Positions 47,263 through 60,239 are shown, numbered from the stretch's first letter. The stretch: 64,000 nt of DNA from Liolophura sinensis (GCF_032854445.1 NC_088304.1:15415850-15479849); one strand, 5' to 3'. Made by a program: numbers and translations. Notes: a model not told the origin generated them from the sequence alone.

Positions 47263-48446
47263 GACTTATTACCCACATTCACAAATCAATGCGAGTTATT
47301 GGCAGCGATATTAATTGGTTTTTGCGAGAATAACCGGATGGGAAGTTCCATAAAAAATTTCCACAAAACTTTGATACCTCTTAGCTCACCACAACCATGC
47401 ATTCACACATAATCTTCTATTCCCGTTATGATGAATACCTGACTGTTGACAATTTTTATAGAATGTTTTGAGAAATGTTTAATGTTTTCTTTATGTTCAG
47501 CTGGACACGTTATGGAATGTGTCTGTGTATCCTCTGGCTCTCGTCCATTTCTTCATATCAGGTGAATATTTGTGGGCATGTTTATAAGAAGCAGTATTTC
47601 CTTCAAGAAACGCATTCTTCGCATGCGTTGAGAAGCTGAAATATGTTCTGCATATGCGCAGAGTAAAGTTCAACTGACCAGTCGACCATACGTCCTTCTC
47701 ATCTAAACCTGAACCAATGAAGTTGGCTTTTGTTTTCATGCGGCCCTGTCTTCTTTGACCAGGATTTTCCTCTCTTACCCGCTTCCGTTAAGTTAATTCA
47801 CCGGCTTATCCATCGCTCTGGATCGCCATGTTCCCAGAAGGAACGAGCAGCATTTTGTACAAACGGATTTACAGTAGGTCAGATTCACATCGTATCTCCT
47901 TGCCCTGTATACTCGCCGGCCATTTGAGAGAAGGCCTGGGGACACTGCAGATCACGTTTTCAGTTTTTATTGTTACGTCAACAATTCCCGCCTTGAACGT
48001 TCAACTAGAAGCTAATTTGCACTGCATCCTGAGAATCGCGAAATGGAATGTTTTTTCTTCTTTTCGTTGCACTTTTGAGAACTTTATTGTGTGCTCACGG
48101 CTTTGCAGGAATGACATGCTGTGTACAAGCGTCCTGGATATGAGGATTCAGGATTCAGTCTGACACTGCATATAACCAGTAGGCCTACACTACTTTGTGG
48201 CAAACATTTCAAATTTTGCAACATTTTGCTAATATAGCAAGAACTCACTTTTGTCGATAACAATCGGTTTCATTCAAAATGAAGTGTTTCGTTGCGTATC
48301 AGTGATGGTGAAAATTCAAAAAGTTTTATCATAAGTCCAAGGAAGTACACACCAATATCGACTGAGAGGACAAGTTTTCCCCAGAAATCTGTACGTCTAG
48401 AGCACCTGTTTAAAAGTTTTAGCACGTAGCCACCGGACCTATCAGC

Positions 48447-48570
48447 ATGCAGTTTATGCCCGGCGAAACATCTTCGTCACACTCCTCACGATGGTACCGC
48501 TTCTTCCGGGGTCCTCTGGCTAACCGGAAGTTAGTACTGGTTTTGGGAAATGGACATCATTTATCTATTG
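48447..48570 (+). CDS. Candidate first coding exon (41 codons), unknown gene
   Basis: An in-frame TAG at 48420 precedes the ATG at 48447. The frame reads MQFMPGETSSSHSSRWYRF, then FRGPLANRKLVLVLG, then NGHHLSI, and stops being needed at a strong donor, TTG/GTGAGT at 48571. The stretch is less AT-rich than its surroundings and has a basic-aromatic cluster (RWYRFFRG) followed by a short hydrophobic one. It would fit an alternative N-terminus of a gene continuing to the right. I do not recognise the family. Without the splice the frame continues to 48638. Confidence 0.35.
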
Positions 48571-49320
48571 GTGAGTCACGTCGTGAGTTTTGTTATAAGG
48601 TTTTCACACTATGTATTATTAAAACAAATAACGGCTGAACATTTCATAGGGTTCCAAAAAAGAAGTTCATAAGGTAAATTGTGACATGATAAATATGCTT
48701 TAGTACAAAGAAAATAAATGATTTAATACAGCCAAGTGATTTACAGCCAAGTTACACAACAGGAAAGCCAGAAGTAATTATAAGATAAGCGACAGAAATT
48801 CGTCTAGGGTTTCACCAGATCACAGGTGGATGTTTATCACAGGATCTCGTGTCACTTGTGTCTCCTATACTTGTCTTACTGTGGGAGAGTATAGGCCTAC
48901 ATAACTAACAGATTAGGCTAGGCAACAGGCCGGAAAAGGGAGAGCGCTGAAAGGAATATTAAGCATTACAGGAAAGACACGTCGGAAATAATGGATCACA
49001 TGATCGTAATATTACGTTAACTTTCTTACATATCATAGCTTCAGACATTCATGAATTTTCATACACAGAAATGTATTGTTGCTGCATATTATCATTGCGT
49101 ATGTAATATCATTACTAACATTTGCAATGTTCTTTAATGAATTCGAAATTAAAGCAAAAATTGCAGTCTGATATTAATGTCCACGACAATCATGTAGAGC
49201 TGTATGTATTGTTTTGGTATTTTGGCATTTTCAAAATGCAAAGCGTTATTTTGTGGTATCAAATCATTGTTGTGATCAGTATTGATAGCGTGACGTGTTT
49301 TATTAGAGATACAGTTGGTT

Positions 49321-49437
49321 TGATGATCAAGCGAATGAATTTATTGATCCGCTACAGTTGATTTGATGATCAAGCAAATGAATTTATTGATCCGCTACAG
49401 TTGATTTGATGATCAAGCGAATGAATTTATTGATCCG
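49321..49437. repeat. 43-bp tandem repeat, three units
   Basis: TGATGATCAAGCGAATGAAT, TTATTGATCC, GCTACAGTTG, GTT repeats at 49321, 49364 and 49407 with only two differences. A diverged relative with the same flanks (ATTGATAGCG, GTGTGGCGATTGAGGACTAAA) lies at 49711-49850 and has a single unit. Confidence 0.93.
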
Positions 49438-49710
49438 GACACACAAGCTGTAAGGTTTCAGTTACTTTTTCAATATGAGTGATGTGGCGATCAAAGATTA
49501 AACTATTAGTATGTCTTCTTAGGCGGGATACATATCATCTGCGTTGAGCGAACACTTCGGGTCAAAAGTTCAAAGCCCTTACGTTCAGCCAAGTATTTTT
49601 CCTTCGGTAAACGAAAACCAATCTGTGGGAAACATCAGGCGCCAGATCAATCTCCGCAACAGGTAATATTCCGATCCCAAACAGACCGTTATGTTCCATG
49701 TCACCGAAAT

Positions 49711-49850
49711 TTTGATATATATTGATAGCGAGACATGTGTTATAACAGAAGAAGTTGATTGTAGATCAAATGGATGAAATTATTGATCTGAACAGGTTAT
49801 AATTCTTAAGTTATTGAGAGAGTTCTGTGTGGCGATTGAGGACTAAAACA
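49711..49850. repeat. Diverged single-unit copy of the 49274-49506 segment
   Basis: Shares, in order, TATATTGATAGCGAGAC, GTTGATTGTAGATCAAATGG, AATTATTGATCTGAACAGG, CTTAAGTTATTGAGAGAG and GTGTGGCGATTGAGGAC with 49274-49506. This copy never expanded to three units. Confidence 0.65.
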
Positions 49851-49859
49851 AGAAGAAAA

Positions 49860-52043
49860 TTTAAATATTAATCAAATACCATTGAAAGGAGTATGCATTT
49901 CCTCGCAGGTGCATGCCATAAAATATTCTAATATGTACCTCAAGTTGATAAATTATAAATAAAGTCAGCGCCAAAATCCGCTGTGGGCGACTCTATTTTG
50001 CCTGAGAACTAGTCCTGAAACCTTCTGTGTTAGGAGGAGAATTGCCGTCGGAAAGCGCCGAAGTGCAGTTCATACATTTCCGGTAGAAGTCTTCTTCTCA
50101 GAGGGTAGCGAATAGTACAGTTCGCTTCAAACTGCAGTTCGAACAAGCCGGCAGTTTTAACGACTCTCATTGGCTGAGAGGCAACACACCCCCAGCATAA
50201 ATTACAGAGTTTTAAAGATGGAGGACGCCATGGACTCAGCAATTTAAGCCAGCTTTATCGTTCTCAGGCTTTACGTGTATGGCGAGGAAAAATGGCAAAA
50301 TTATGCAGCAGGCACCACCAGATAGAAAAAATGTACTCTTTTCGGCCTATAGTGTCATGTTTTAAAGTTTTTTTCTCCTTTAAGGATCTCTTCCGCAGTG
50401 TGATACATATCACCTTCGTTGATGCAACACTTCAGTTCGAAAGGTCAGTGCTTACATCCAATCATTTTTTCCAGTATCATGGCTTTCCCAGTTGACCTGC
50501 CATATTCGAAACCATTGGCCATCTACCATTTGTGCCAAGTTGCCCTTACAAGTACGAAATTTTTGGCCCTCTACGATTTTGGACCCATTGTGTCGCTTTG
50601 CCATCACTGACTGACTGGATAACACATTCATGTTATATTTTTTCAAATATATTGATTTATTCATATTCCGTGCATGGCTTATATACATGCCACAATATAG
50701 CAATATTCCATCCAACATGCACCATACGTGTATGCTTCTTTATATGGCACCGAAAACGTGTACAATAAAACTTGAGGTAAACGGACAAGAGGCCGGATTT
50801 GGCCCGTTCGTGTGATCATTTGTCACTTATCATACTGTGGTCACTGCTATAGTTTTACTGTCCGTGTTTTTCGAAATTGTACAAATATTAGTTAATCGAA
50901 ATTAGCAGCATCTGCTTGCCGATATAATGGGATCCGCCTAGTTCACCAGGGGAGATAACTTAAGTTAGACCACCATAGAAACTATATACCGACAACCTAC
51001 TGTATTTTTTTTTTTTTTTTACAAAACCCAATGAATCATGAAAGTATTTTAATGCCTGTCGCCAGTATGGAAGCTAGCGTAGAGACGGAGGTAAAACGGT
51101 TTACTTTTTAGGAATGTACTTTTCTAATTCCCCCGTGGGGCCAAGAACATGGTTGTTTGCCATTTTGTAAATGAAACTGACTGAGAACACAAGCCCCCTG
51201 CATTGGCTAGGGGATTCCGCGCCGATTATTTGAACTCCCTAACCAAGTTAACAAAAGCCAGATCGATTCGTCGGCAGATGTTCTAGACGGAAGTCAATCA
51301 TGGAGAGAAAACAGTTATACAGCCTGTGAGCTGCATTAACGATTGAACTGTTATACGTTGCTGCTGACCCATTAAATCGAGCGTAATGTGAATCACTGTA
51401 ACAAGGTGTTCTTACACATCCGATGTCAATTTTCCGATTGGGAAAATCTGGGAGTTTGGGTTTATGTGTGAATTAATTCCTCCTCCGCTACCATATCTGT
51501 GTCGAGAAACAGAAATAATAAACCTACAATGTCACTATGCTCTGTAATTAGCAATACGCTGGAAATTGCTAAAACATCAAACACCTTTCAAAATGCATTT
51601 TACAACTTTCGCTAAGTGTTTATTTTTGCTATTTTCCTTTTTCTGATCCCTGTCCTGTTTCCTCCAATCAGTACCTTGAATCTATATAGTTCTATAATTG
51701 TAGTAAATAAATAAATAAATAAATAATCATGTTGTTGGTATACTCATTTACTATCGGATACGCTACGTACATGTAATTTTCTTAGACGTCCGTTAAATGA
51801 GGCTTAATTTAGTTTTGAGGTACGTTTTTTTTAAATAAGACGAAAATGGCCATTTGACTGTTTAAAACTGTAACAATACAGATGTAAATTAAATGTCTTT
51901 AGATCAATGAAATTTGGGATTTTTGGTTGGGGAAAATGTAACATTCTGTTTCTTCAAAAGCAATTTTTTTTTGTATGGCGAAGTGAGGCCAGGTGTGATC
52001 AGAGGGACATCTGAGGTCCCTGTAACACATGTTCGTGTAACTG
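49860..52043. other. No gene or mobile element recognised
   Basis: About 2.2 kb. Contains T-runs (50007-ish to 51025) and six AAAT units at 51705-51727 that could be a bare SINE tail. Open frames are short and unrecognised. Confidence 0.45.
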
Positions 52044-52052
52044 GGCAGATTT

Positions 52053-52055
<3 letters not shown>

Positions 52056-52083
<28 letters not shown>

Positions 52084-52274
52084 GATTGGTGTTTTACGCC
52101 GTACTCAAGAATATTTCACTTATACGACGGCGGCCAGCATTATGGTGGGTGGAAACCGGGCAGAGCCCGGCGGAAACCCACGACCATCCGCAGGTTGCTG
52201 GCAGACCTTCCCACGTACGGCCGGAGAGGATGCCAGCATGAGCTGGTCTTGAACTCACAGCGACCGCATTGGTG
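52056..52274 (-). mobile_element. SINE-A, young copy with poly(T)/poly(A) tail
   Basis: Nearly identical to the copy consensus: GTTTTACGCCGTACTCAAG, CTTATACGACGGCGGCCAGC, CAGGTTGCTGGCAGACC, CACGTACGGCCGGAGAGG, ending at GACCGCATTGGTG. The tail is a pure run of 28 T on this strand, unlike the TTTA repeats elsewhere. TSD GGCAGATTTCAT at 52044-52055 and 52274-52285. Truncated just inside the tRNA head, so it lost its A-box. Confidence 0.95.
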
Positions 52275-52289
52275 GCAGATTTCATACTC

Positions 52290-53845
52290 TGGCTGGTAAT
52301 AACATGCCTGGTGTTCTTGTGAGATTTAAATCAAATATCATCACCAGGACATACGAGTGCCTCGCAGTTTTATCAGCCCATTTGTTGCTCATATAAATTA
52401 TCCTGAGTGTACACTTGACCCATATCACAGCAGGTCATAAATGTGATCTTTTATGGGTCAAGCAAATATAGTTGTGTAAATAATAAGGTTCCAACCGATA
52501 CATTCCGTTAACTGTTAAAAACTCAAAACGTTGGGGCATAGTCCTAAATTGCGCCATGCTTGTTTGGTTTGGGTTTGAAATAGGTTATGTCAATGTGGGT
52601 GGTTTTACACTTAGGCTAGACGTCTAAACCATATATATTCTTTCATGATAGTTCATCGCGGATTATGTGCAAATACCAGAGCGATTGTACGTTGCAACGA
52701 TATTAAGGAAGCATTTTGACTTACATGCTGTCTAGTTTATTAATAGTTCAGGGCGTGTCTGTTCATCATAGGAGTGGAGATCCAATTCGCCCGATAAGTC
52801 TGCGTGTACGTCGTTCTTGGGAAGGTTTGTCAGTAAGCTGCCGAAGGCGAGTGGCTTAACCTAGGCACGCCTGCTCCACCACAGAAAAAGCATCGGCTGT
52901 AGTCTCTGTGTGTAATCACTTACTTGAAGAACAACTATGACGATTTAGGGAAATTGAAACTCAGATTTATTTATAGAAGCTGTAACTTAAATTTATTTAT
53001 GGAAGTTGAAGCTATTTTAAAGCATTCTAATGCAGATTGAAGTTATTTGGTGCAATAAATGTGCTGTTTAGGTTTTTTTCTTTCATTTGCGGCATCCATG
53101 TTACTAGTGTTACTAGTATTTTGTTGTTTTTGTTTTAAATCCGTTCTGGGGGTATGGATTGTAGTATGTACAAAAGTGTGCGTGATTGAGTGTTAAAATT
53201 TGACCACCTATGACATGGCGACAATTTCTTCATGAGCTGGCTGTACAGTCATGAAACAAATTTACACATGTACATCTATATAAGGAAGTGTTATTACGGA
53301 AGGAACCTTCTCTCGCACTGATTTTGATCACTCAGCCATATGTCCATCAGCATTTTAAAGAATGCAGCTGTCCACTTACAAACGGCCTTTGTTCTCTACG
53401 AGCTTTTATATTTCCCGTGTCATTCATATTGCATGTTCACTCCATGGCGCTGTTGTTTGAGTCGAAGTAATCAAAAGCCAGGGTAATTAACAAAATTTTG
53501 TTACATAGCTAATGAAGATATAGCATTGATCAAATTAATCACTGAAACGACCTTTAGAGTGACAGCTTGTATACAACCAAATTAAAACCAATCCCATTCG
53601 GAGATACCCAATTTGTTAAAACATTAATGGGTAAAACAGGATTTTGAGGTTGAATGCCTTGCAGGCATATTTAGAACATAAATGTGAATCTTAACTTAAA
53701 GCAATAGCTTACGTACTTACGTATGTGGAGAGCATAGCTTTTGTGGAATGTACTTCGCAACTTTGAACACCTGTATAGCTTACATAGAAGACAAATCATC
53801 TTCTGTTTAATTAAAAAAGAAATGACACCTATCGTGGTATTGTTA
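52290..53845. other. No gene; one SINE-like fragment
   Basis: At 52816-52885, TTGGGAAGGTTTGTCAGTAAG, CTGCCGAAGGCGAGTGG resembles the central part of SINE-D or SINE-B type elements. Nothing else recognised. Confidence 0.4.
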
Positions 53846-53895
53846 ACACTTATACGACGGCGGCCGGCATTGTTGTGGGAGGAAACAGTTTAAGC
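53846..53895 (-). mobile_element. SINE-A, short remnant
   Basis: CTTATACGACGGCGGCCGGC followed by ATTGTTGTGGGAGGAAACAG. About 50 bases, no tail. Confidence 0.75.
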
Positions 53896-54129
53896 ACAAG
53901 ACGAACTAATACGAAAGTATGAATAAAAAAAAACGAAGATATACATATACGTGTTTTAGATATTAGTTAAAGATTTCTCACTGAAGCAGCTAAGTGTGAC
54001 TATGTTGCATGGGGAACTAGTTAAGATCGAGTTATTATGTGAATAGCTCGCTGTATTACAGATGGTTTGTATCCTTCTGAAAATGACGATGGTAAAAAGG
54101 ATAATGCTGATGAGAAGGTTATAATAAGA

Positions 54130-54225
54130 GTGACGACAATGTTGATATTGATAATGATGTTGCAGACAACGACAGCAGTGATGATGGTGGTTATAATGAT
54201 GCGGATGATGATGGTGACAAGACTG
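54130..54225. repeat. Imperfect GAT/GAC-rich triplet tract
   Basis: GATGATGGTGG, GATGCGGATGATGATGGTG and related triplets over about 95 bases. No splice signals around it, so not read as an Asp-rich exon. Confidence 0.6.
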
Positions 54226-54249
54226 AAAGGGTCACATTGACATAAAACT

Positions 54250-55447
54250 ACGCCTGTGTAACCTGTTTGGTAAGCGTACCTGGGGCTCAGTGTTGCGGCC
54301 CACAGCTTACGTAAATATACATATAAGGCTTACAGTTTGCTTGTACTGATAAACCGGAGACGTTAGACACCCATACCTACATCCGGGTTCTACATTCTTC
54401 TCATCTCGAGGTTACATCTCCTTGGTGCTTCTCATTCTTGTCACGTTGTCTTGCGGTATTTATGTCGACAGCATTTCACTGCACTATTAAAACGAAGGTC
54501 TAAAAACCCCTCTTCCAGATTATGTTAACGGGGATGTGGGTTTTTAATTAAAATGCAAGGAGCCGGTTTGGACGGGTTCATTGGGGGGAAAAAAACCCCT
54601 TAATTTTCTGTGACTGACCACATGACCACGTGACTCATACCGGAAGTACGTGATTGTATCCGTGAGTGGACGTATTGATCGCTCGTGTAGTGTCTTACGT
54701 CTGTGTTTTCAGGCAGCACACGCAGTTATGTGCAAGAGGATTATGTCGGCTGTTTGAAGATCACAGCGTGGTTCAGATGTTATGAAAACTGCCATGTAAT
54801 GTTACACCATTTCCTCGTGTTTTCTCGGCCTTTGCGAGAACCACAAATTTGACCACAGGTATGACTTGACGCCAGCTACATGGGTCACACTAGCTTTGCT
54901 TCATGGGAGTACATTTACATTGTTCTTAATGAGCTAGAATTGAACAGTGGCGTATCACTATAATAACTACATGAAGTACAATGCTGTGGTAGATGTATTT
55001 ATTGGAATGGCTTCTGGCTATAAGGCTTCTGTGCACATGCGTAATACCCTTCGTGACAACACGACATTTCAGGCCAACATTGGTCATATACCATTGTTCA
55101 TTATTAACGCCCGTCCATTTGTTAGCCGATGTATTGTATGAAACGACCGGCCGATGATACAGAAGGTACTGTCTGGTGGAAATCTGTATGGTACATCACG
55201 ATAATACCGACACGCTATAGGCCGTAAGTTTTTATGCGCTCAGAATTTGAGGGACCCCTTAAAGCTACTGTGTATCTGCACATAAGCAAGGGGGTTTGCT
55301 TTAGGTTTACGCATGCATACCAATATTGCCGCCAAAAATTGTATAGATTTTTTTATGATATTGCAAGGATGTATTTATGAGGAAGATAACAGACAAAAAC
55401 AAACTGGTCCAAGTGATGAACTCTTTCCCTCTTTTCTGCGATACTTG
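54250..55447. other. No gene recognised; possible untranslated exon
   Basis: TGTGTTTTCAG at about 54702-54712 and CACAG/GTATGA at 54857 could bound an exon of about 145 bases with no long open frame. Weak. Confidence 0.25.
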
Positions 55448-55457
55448 AGTTCGTATA

Positions 55458-55625
55458 TTTATTTATTTATTTATTTGATTGGAGTTTTACGCCGTACTCA
55501 AGAATATTTCACTTATACGAAGGCGGCCAGCATTATGGTGGGTGGAAACGGGGCAGAGCCCGGGGGAAACCAACGACCATCCGCAGGTTGCTGACAAACC
55601 TTCCCGCTTACGGCCGGAGAGGAAG
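55458..55625 (-). mobile_element. SINE-A, 5'-truncated copy with TSD
   Basis: Five TTTA units, intact 3' domain, CATTATGGTGGGTGGAAACG, CCATCCGCAGGTTGCTGAC, CGCTTACGGCCGGAGAGG. TSD AGTTCGTATA / AGTCCGTATA at 55448-55457 and 55626-55635 (one mismatch). Confidence 0.92.
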
Positions 55626-56368
55626 AGTCCGTATAGTTCTGCCCCGAAAGTTGAAGAGGTAGTTCACGAGAATTCCAACGTAACAACAGAGAAAAGTATG
55701 TCGCTTGCTTGCGTGGGAAATGACCCTCCATTCCACTCACGGCTAAATTTAAATCGTCACTAACACACAAATATGTCTTTGTAACTAAAACTTGTGCATT
55801 AAAATGAATGGTTTGAATTAATAACTAAACATATAATACAAAATGTATACCATCGTGCATGCGTTTCTAACATCTTAAAACTGCTAAATACTTCTCTAAA
55901 TTCCTCCTAAGTTTTCTTTTTTTTTTTTCAAACGAATTTAGAATAGGTTCCGAGGTGGGGAGTGGCGATGCATTTGTAAGGGAATATTATGCAGGAATAT
56001 GTTGATACACGTGGTATATTCATTTTGCCGTATACGATTGTCTGTGACTTGGCATTTAGATTCCTACGCTTTGTATTGACGCATTGTTGTTTTCTCAAAT
56101 CTACACCAATTTACAGTAAGTTAAACATTAAGACAGCTGATCAGTACATGGAGAGAGTTTTTCATGACGATGATGCCTTGATGATACGTTCTCGTGTCAT
56201 ATTGTCATTCAGTCGTACAGACTCCACAAATTTTTATATCCCGTTACAAGTAGCTCAAAACCTGTTGCCTGTTTGAACATCATTAGAAAATAGCTGGCTG
56301 GTGACCGCTATAAATGAGTATCAACCTTGCCAATATTGTAATTAGATTTGTAATGTTAGGACATATTC

Positions 56369-56489
56369 ATGCTGTGCTGTGCCCGGTTTCCTTCCACCAT
56401 AATTCTGGCCAGCGTTGTATAAGTGAAATATTCTTGAGTACAGTGTAAAACACGAATCAAATAAATAAATAAATAAATAAATAAATAAA
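56369..56489 (+). mobile_element. SINE-A, 5'-truncated copy
   Basis: CTGTGCCCGGTTTCCTTCC, CCATAATTCTGGCCAGCG, the 3' domain and eight AAAT units. About 120 bases. Confidence 0.9.
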
Positions 56490-56499
56490 CCGACTCAAA

Positions 56500-59400
56500 A
56501 GCTTTACCCAATTACAAATACGCCTTCTTCGTTCTTGGAGATGTTTCTTCTTCTTCATTAGTATATACCTGTGTGAAAAAGCTGTTGTGAATCATGAAAC
56601 ACGCTTCGTCACTATAACGTTTCTTTGACAGAAGGGCGATTTGAGACATTTGACTTTTAATAAATCAACAAATCGAACAATCATTCAATTAAACAGATAA
56701 TGTATCTGAATGTTGTTGTTGTTAAACTGGCTTTCTCTTGATGTATGCCGTGACAGTGTTGTCGTTTCGGTTGGCTGCAGGGAAAAGACGCTGTATGGTA
56801 GAGAAAATATCAACGTATTAGTGTTATTGTGTTGTTTCAATCACCCGATTCAAACTTCACTGTGTTTTTGCGTGTAATTTGTGAACACAGCAAACAATAG
56901 AAACCTTGATTTAATGATGCTGATGAGTTGTGAAAACTCCAATAACGACCTGATCCCATTATAGTTAAGGTCACCAAGTCACGGGCTGATTTGTGTGCAC
57001 GGTGTGATGTCGTCCGTGAAATAGAATGTGTAGATGTCACATTTGAGGAAGAAGCGGTGGGGGGGGGGGGGGGGGCGGTGTCGTGGGATTGAGTTTAATT
57101 TCTAGGTTGCCCCAGGTGACCTTCCGCATTATGTTTCCCTGTACAATGAATGACTTATTATAACACCCGAGTATAGATCAGTGATAGGATGTGTCGTAAA
57201 GAAACAGGTGGCAAAATCCTTCACAGGCCCCCTGCATTACAAGCGCATCGATCCGAAACGCTGCCCAGTTATTGCAGTGTTACAACGATAAAGGCGAGTT
57301 CTAGCGGCCTAATACCAGCAGAGCGGTGGGACGCATTCAGCTGTGTTAGGGATAGGGTGTGAGAAGCCTGGGTGTGAGATCTGTAGCAGTGTATGTGGGA
57401 GTCATACGGTCACCCAGTGTTCACCTGTGCTTTTAAGACAAGAGCCTAGAGAGACGGGCGACGTCGATGCCCCGTGTATTCCCCGATCACAAACAAGCAG
57501 GACCGATTCGCACTCTTCTGCACTCTCAATTCTCTCTGCCTGAACCGTTCAGCTGTGGGGTTTACCTTCACATACCTGTGCTGTCCATGACCGTCGATCC
57601 CGCCCTACACACGCGCACCTGCCCGCCAAGGTGCGTCTCCCAGACAGCGTCATTTAAACCCAACACCAGTGCAAATCTGGCGGCTGGTTAACAGTTAACC
57701 CACGTCTCAGGTAAGACAACCTCTCTGGGGACATATCCTATGATGACGCGTTCGTACAAGCCGTAGGCATGACAATGCGCTTCACAAATATGTAATGTGG
57801 TAGACAAATTTGTTCTTTATTAATCGCCATGTGTCCATATCGACTATAGCCTGCAGACCGTTGGTAAATCCAGATCATGGCGTATCAGAGCCATAACCCC
57901 GTCCATCCTGTTATACGTGTGCCCGAGGATGGGGATATGTAGTTACCCTTCATATCAGGTTTACACCAGAGCCTCACTGTAGTTGAGTTTTCAGGCATTG
58001 AAGTTATGATGAAATCTGGGAAGAAAAAGAATCAAAGCATTAGCCAGTATACGCATACTTCCGTTTACTGTATATCCAGCTTGCACAATGCGGTGCTAAA
58101 GAATGTGTAAACCGTAAGTTTCAACACCTGTAGTTTTGTTCAGCCTGTAGCCGTGTTTTCAATCATGAATGAGCAAATTTCAGTCCTGTTTATCTAATAT
58201 TGGTCCCCATCCGTGATAATTTTAACAGTTGACACCTTCGTCCCTAAGGCTGATAATTGATTTTAAAATTCGTCAATTATTGGCTTGGGTTAGACAGGCT
58301 TATTTCTCAAAGCAGTGTCACGAGCGATGATTACTTCGACGAATGACAAGTAGCTGCATTTGTGTTTGTGTTCGATTGTCCTCAGCGGGATAAGCCAAAA
58401 GTATGTCGACATTTAAGATCGGGTGTAATCAGCCTTAAGCAAACTTCAGGATTATTGCTTCGGTATTTTGAAAGGATTTCAGCATCTAAAGAAAAGTAGA
58501 AAAGTTCTTTTTTTATATTATATAATTATGTTAATTCGTATTATATATCTGGCTGGTCCTTAAGGTTTTGTTCACATTAACTAGCAGGCTTTATAAGAAC
58601 ATCATTTCCTCGCATGAAATTTTCGGAACAACCCCTGCGTATCCTACCGAGGCATATCGAGGATTTCGGCTGACATGTACGAAAATTTCTGTAGGTTTGA
58701 CGTTATGCAATGACAGCATTAAAACCAGGCTAAAACGTCGTGTAAATACAGCATTATCATCTTGTATATAACCGCTGGGATGTATCTGCCCGCAGGTGCT
58801 GATCATTATCTCGTAATGGACTAAGCGTAAGGCTATATTACCTGTTAGACAAGCCACTTTACCGGCACAACGTGCAGCTTCCTCGTGTCCCTGCTCCTAA
58901 ATGTGCCTTCTTTTTTGGGCAGTGACCGGAGTTGACAGGATCGACAATTGCTCTAGCCTTGGGCAATACAGATCTATCATGATGTATGACGCTGTAAAAT
59001 ATAGCACGAGCTGTAAGTGTAACTTCCGTGAAAGCCATTATGCCATGATGGTCCATTTGTTCCAAGCCTTTCATACTGCATGATGTTGCGTACGTTGGTT
59101 TCAATAAACCAGTTGAGAAATGACCAGAAAACATCGCGTGTTATGCTTACGACATTTTGTGGTAGAACCTCCGTGGTGAGTGGCGATTGATATTTAATTG
59201 GGCGCGTGGTCTGGGGGAGGGGTCTCGAAGAGAAGCGTGCAAACGGGAAGGGAGTGAGGTGTACAACTTGGGTCGGAAATGAAGGGTTTGTCTTTCATCA
59301 GAAATATTTGCTAATCAATGATCCTGATGTAACATTGGAAACGCCTTGTGAAGACATCGATCAGTAACCGTGCCATCAGATTCTAAGGCACGATTCTGGG

Positions 59401-60004
59401 CGAGAGGGCTTACCGTTAAAAATCTGACTATATAACACCTACGGGAAGACACGCGTGTGTAGGCGAACTTGATAACGGATCAATACATCAATAGCTATTG
59501 ATCTGCTAAAGTAGATTGCCTTGGAATATTACACACTGTAGCTCAGGAGTCAAGAGCTGCCTCTGTCAATGCCTGCATGTGGACGTCGAAAATACAAACG
59601 GTCATGACCCAGTTCCTGAGCGCATTCGCGGGGCAAGAATACAAGCAAACTATGCCAGACAAAGTAGTCGGCATAAATCATTTGATCAGTCGATTCTCAT
59701 GGATCAGTTGAAACATGCCTGTATTTATGAATGGAGGTGTGCGGATTGTTCTGACAAAACATTCCTGATAAGTTTGTTCAACTGCTCCAGTGGCCTAATT
59801 GTTAAAATCTGCTCTTCGTAGGGCTTGGTCATTGGAATGAACAATCTGCCTTTGTGAACGTTCATTGGAATGAACATTTTGCCTCACATTTTACTGTTAT
59901 ATTTGACGTAACATTTTATCTCAATCCAACAGGTGTTTGTAGAATTTTAGACCTCTGCCGAGACTAGACATTGTTGAATAGTTGATGTTGTCGTCAGGCG
60001 TTAC
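56500..60004. other. No recognised gene; GC-richer patch with good donor
   Basis: The patch 57220-57720 is relatively rich in CpG and ends at CTCAG/GTAAGA (57711), which would suit a promoter with an untranslated or short first exon. Open frames at 57343-57543 and 57467-57691 are not recognisable. The remainder holds the G-run at 57059 and nothing else. Confidence 0.35.
57059..57075. repeat. Poly(G) run, 17 bases
   Basis: Seventeen G in a row flanked by GCGGT and CGGTG. Length is likely unreliable in the assembly. Confidence 0.95.
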
Positions 60005-60037
60005 TGGCCCCTGATAACACGAAGTTATCAGGGGCCA
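60005..60037. repeat. Perfect 14-bp hairpin
   Basis: TGGCCCCTGATAAC (60005-60018), spacer ACGAA, and its exact reverse complement (60024-60037). With no T-run behind and no gene next to it, it is more likely a tiny foldback element than a terminator. Confidence 0.9.
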
Positions 60038-60239
60038 AAAGTAGGCATCTAATTCCACACGGGGCAAGGTAGGGATTTTCTCATGAAGTATATGTGTCAT
60101 TATTTAACGGGAAACTCGTAAAGCAACAAAGGTGTGAACCCTTTTGTTATTTCCTTTATTAAGTCACAATTATCGGTGTATGTGTACTCATAAAACACAC
60201 ATGAAGTACACGCGCACTGCAACGTTACAGAAGAAAACG

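Noticed and set aside
54130-54225. Asp-rich coding exon
   Set aside because: GAT triplets are imperfect, interrupted by stops in context and lack splice borders.
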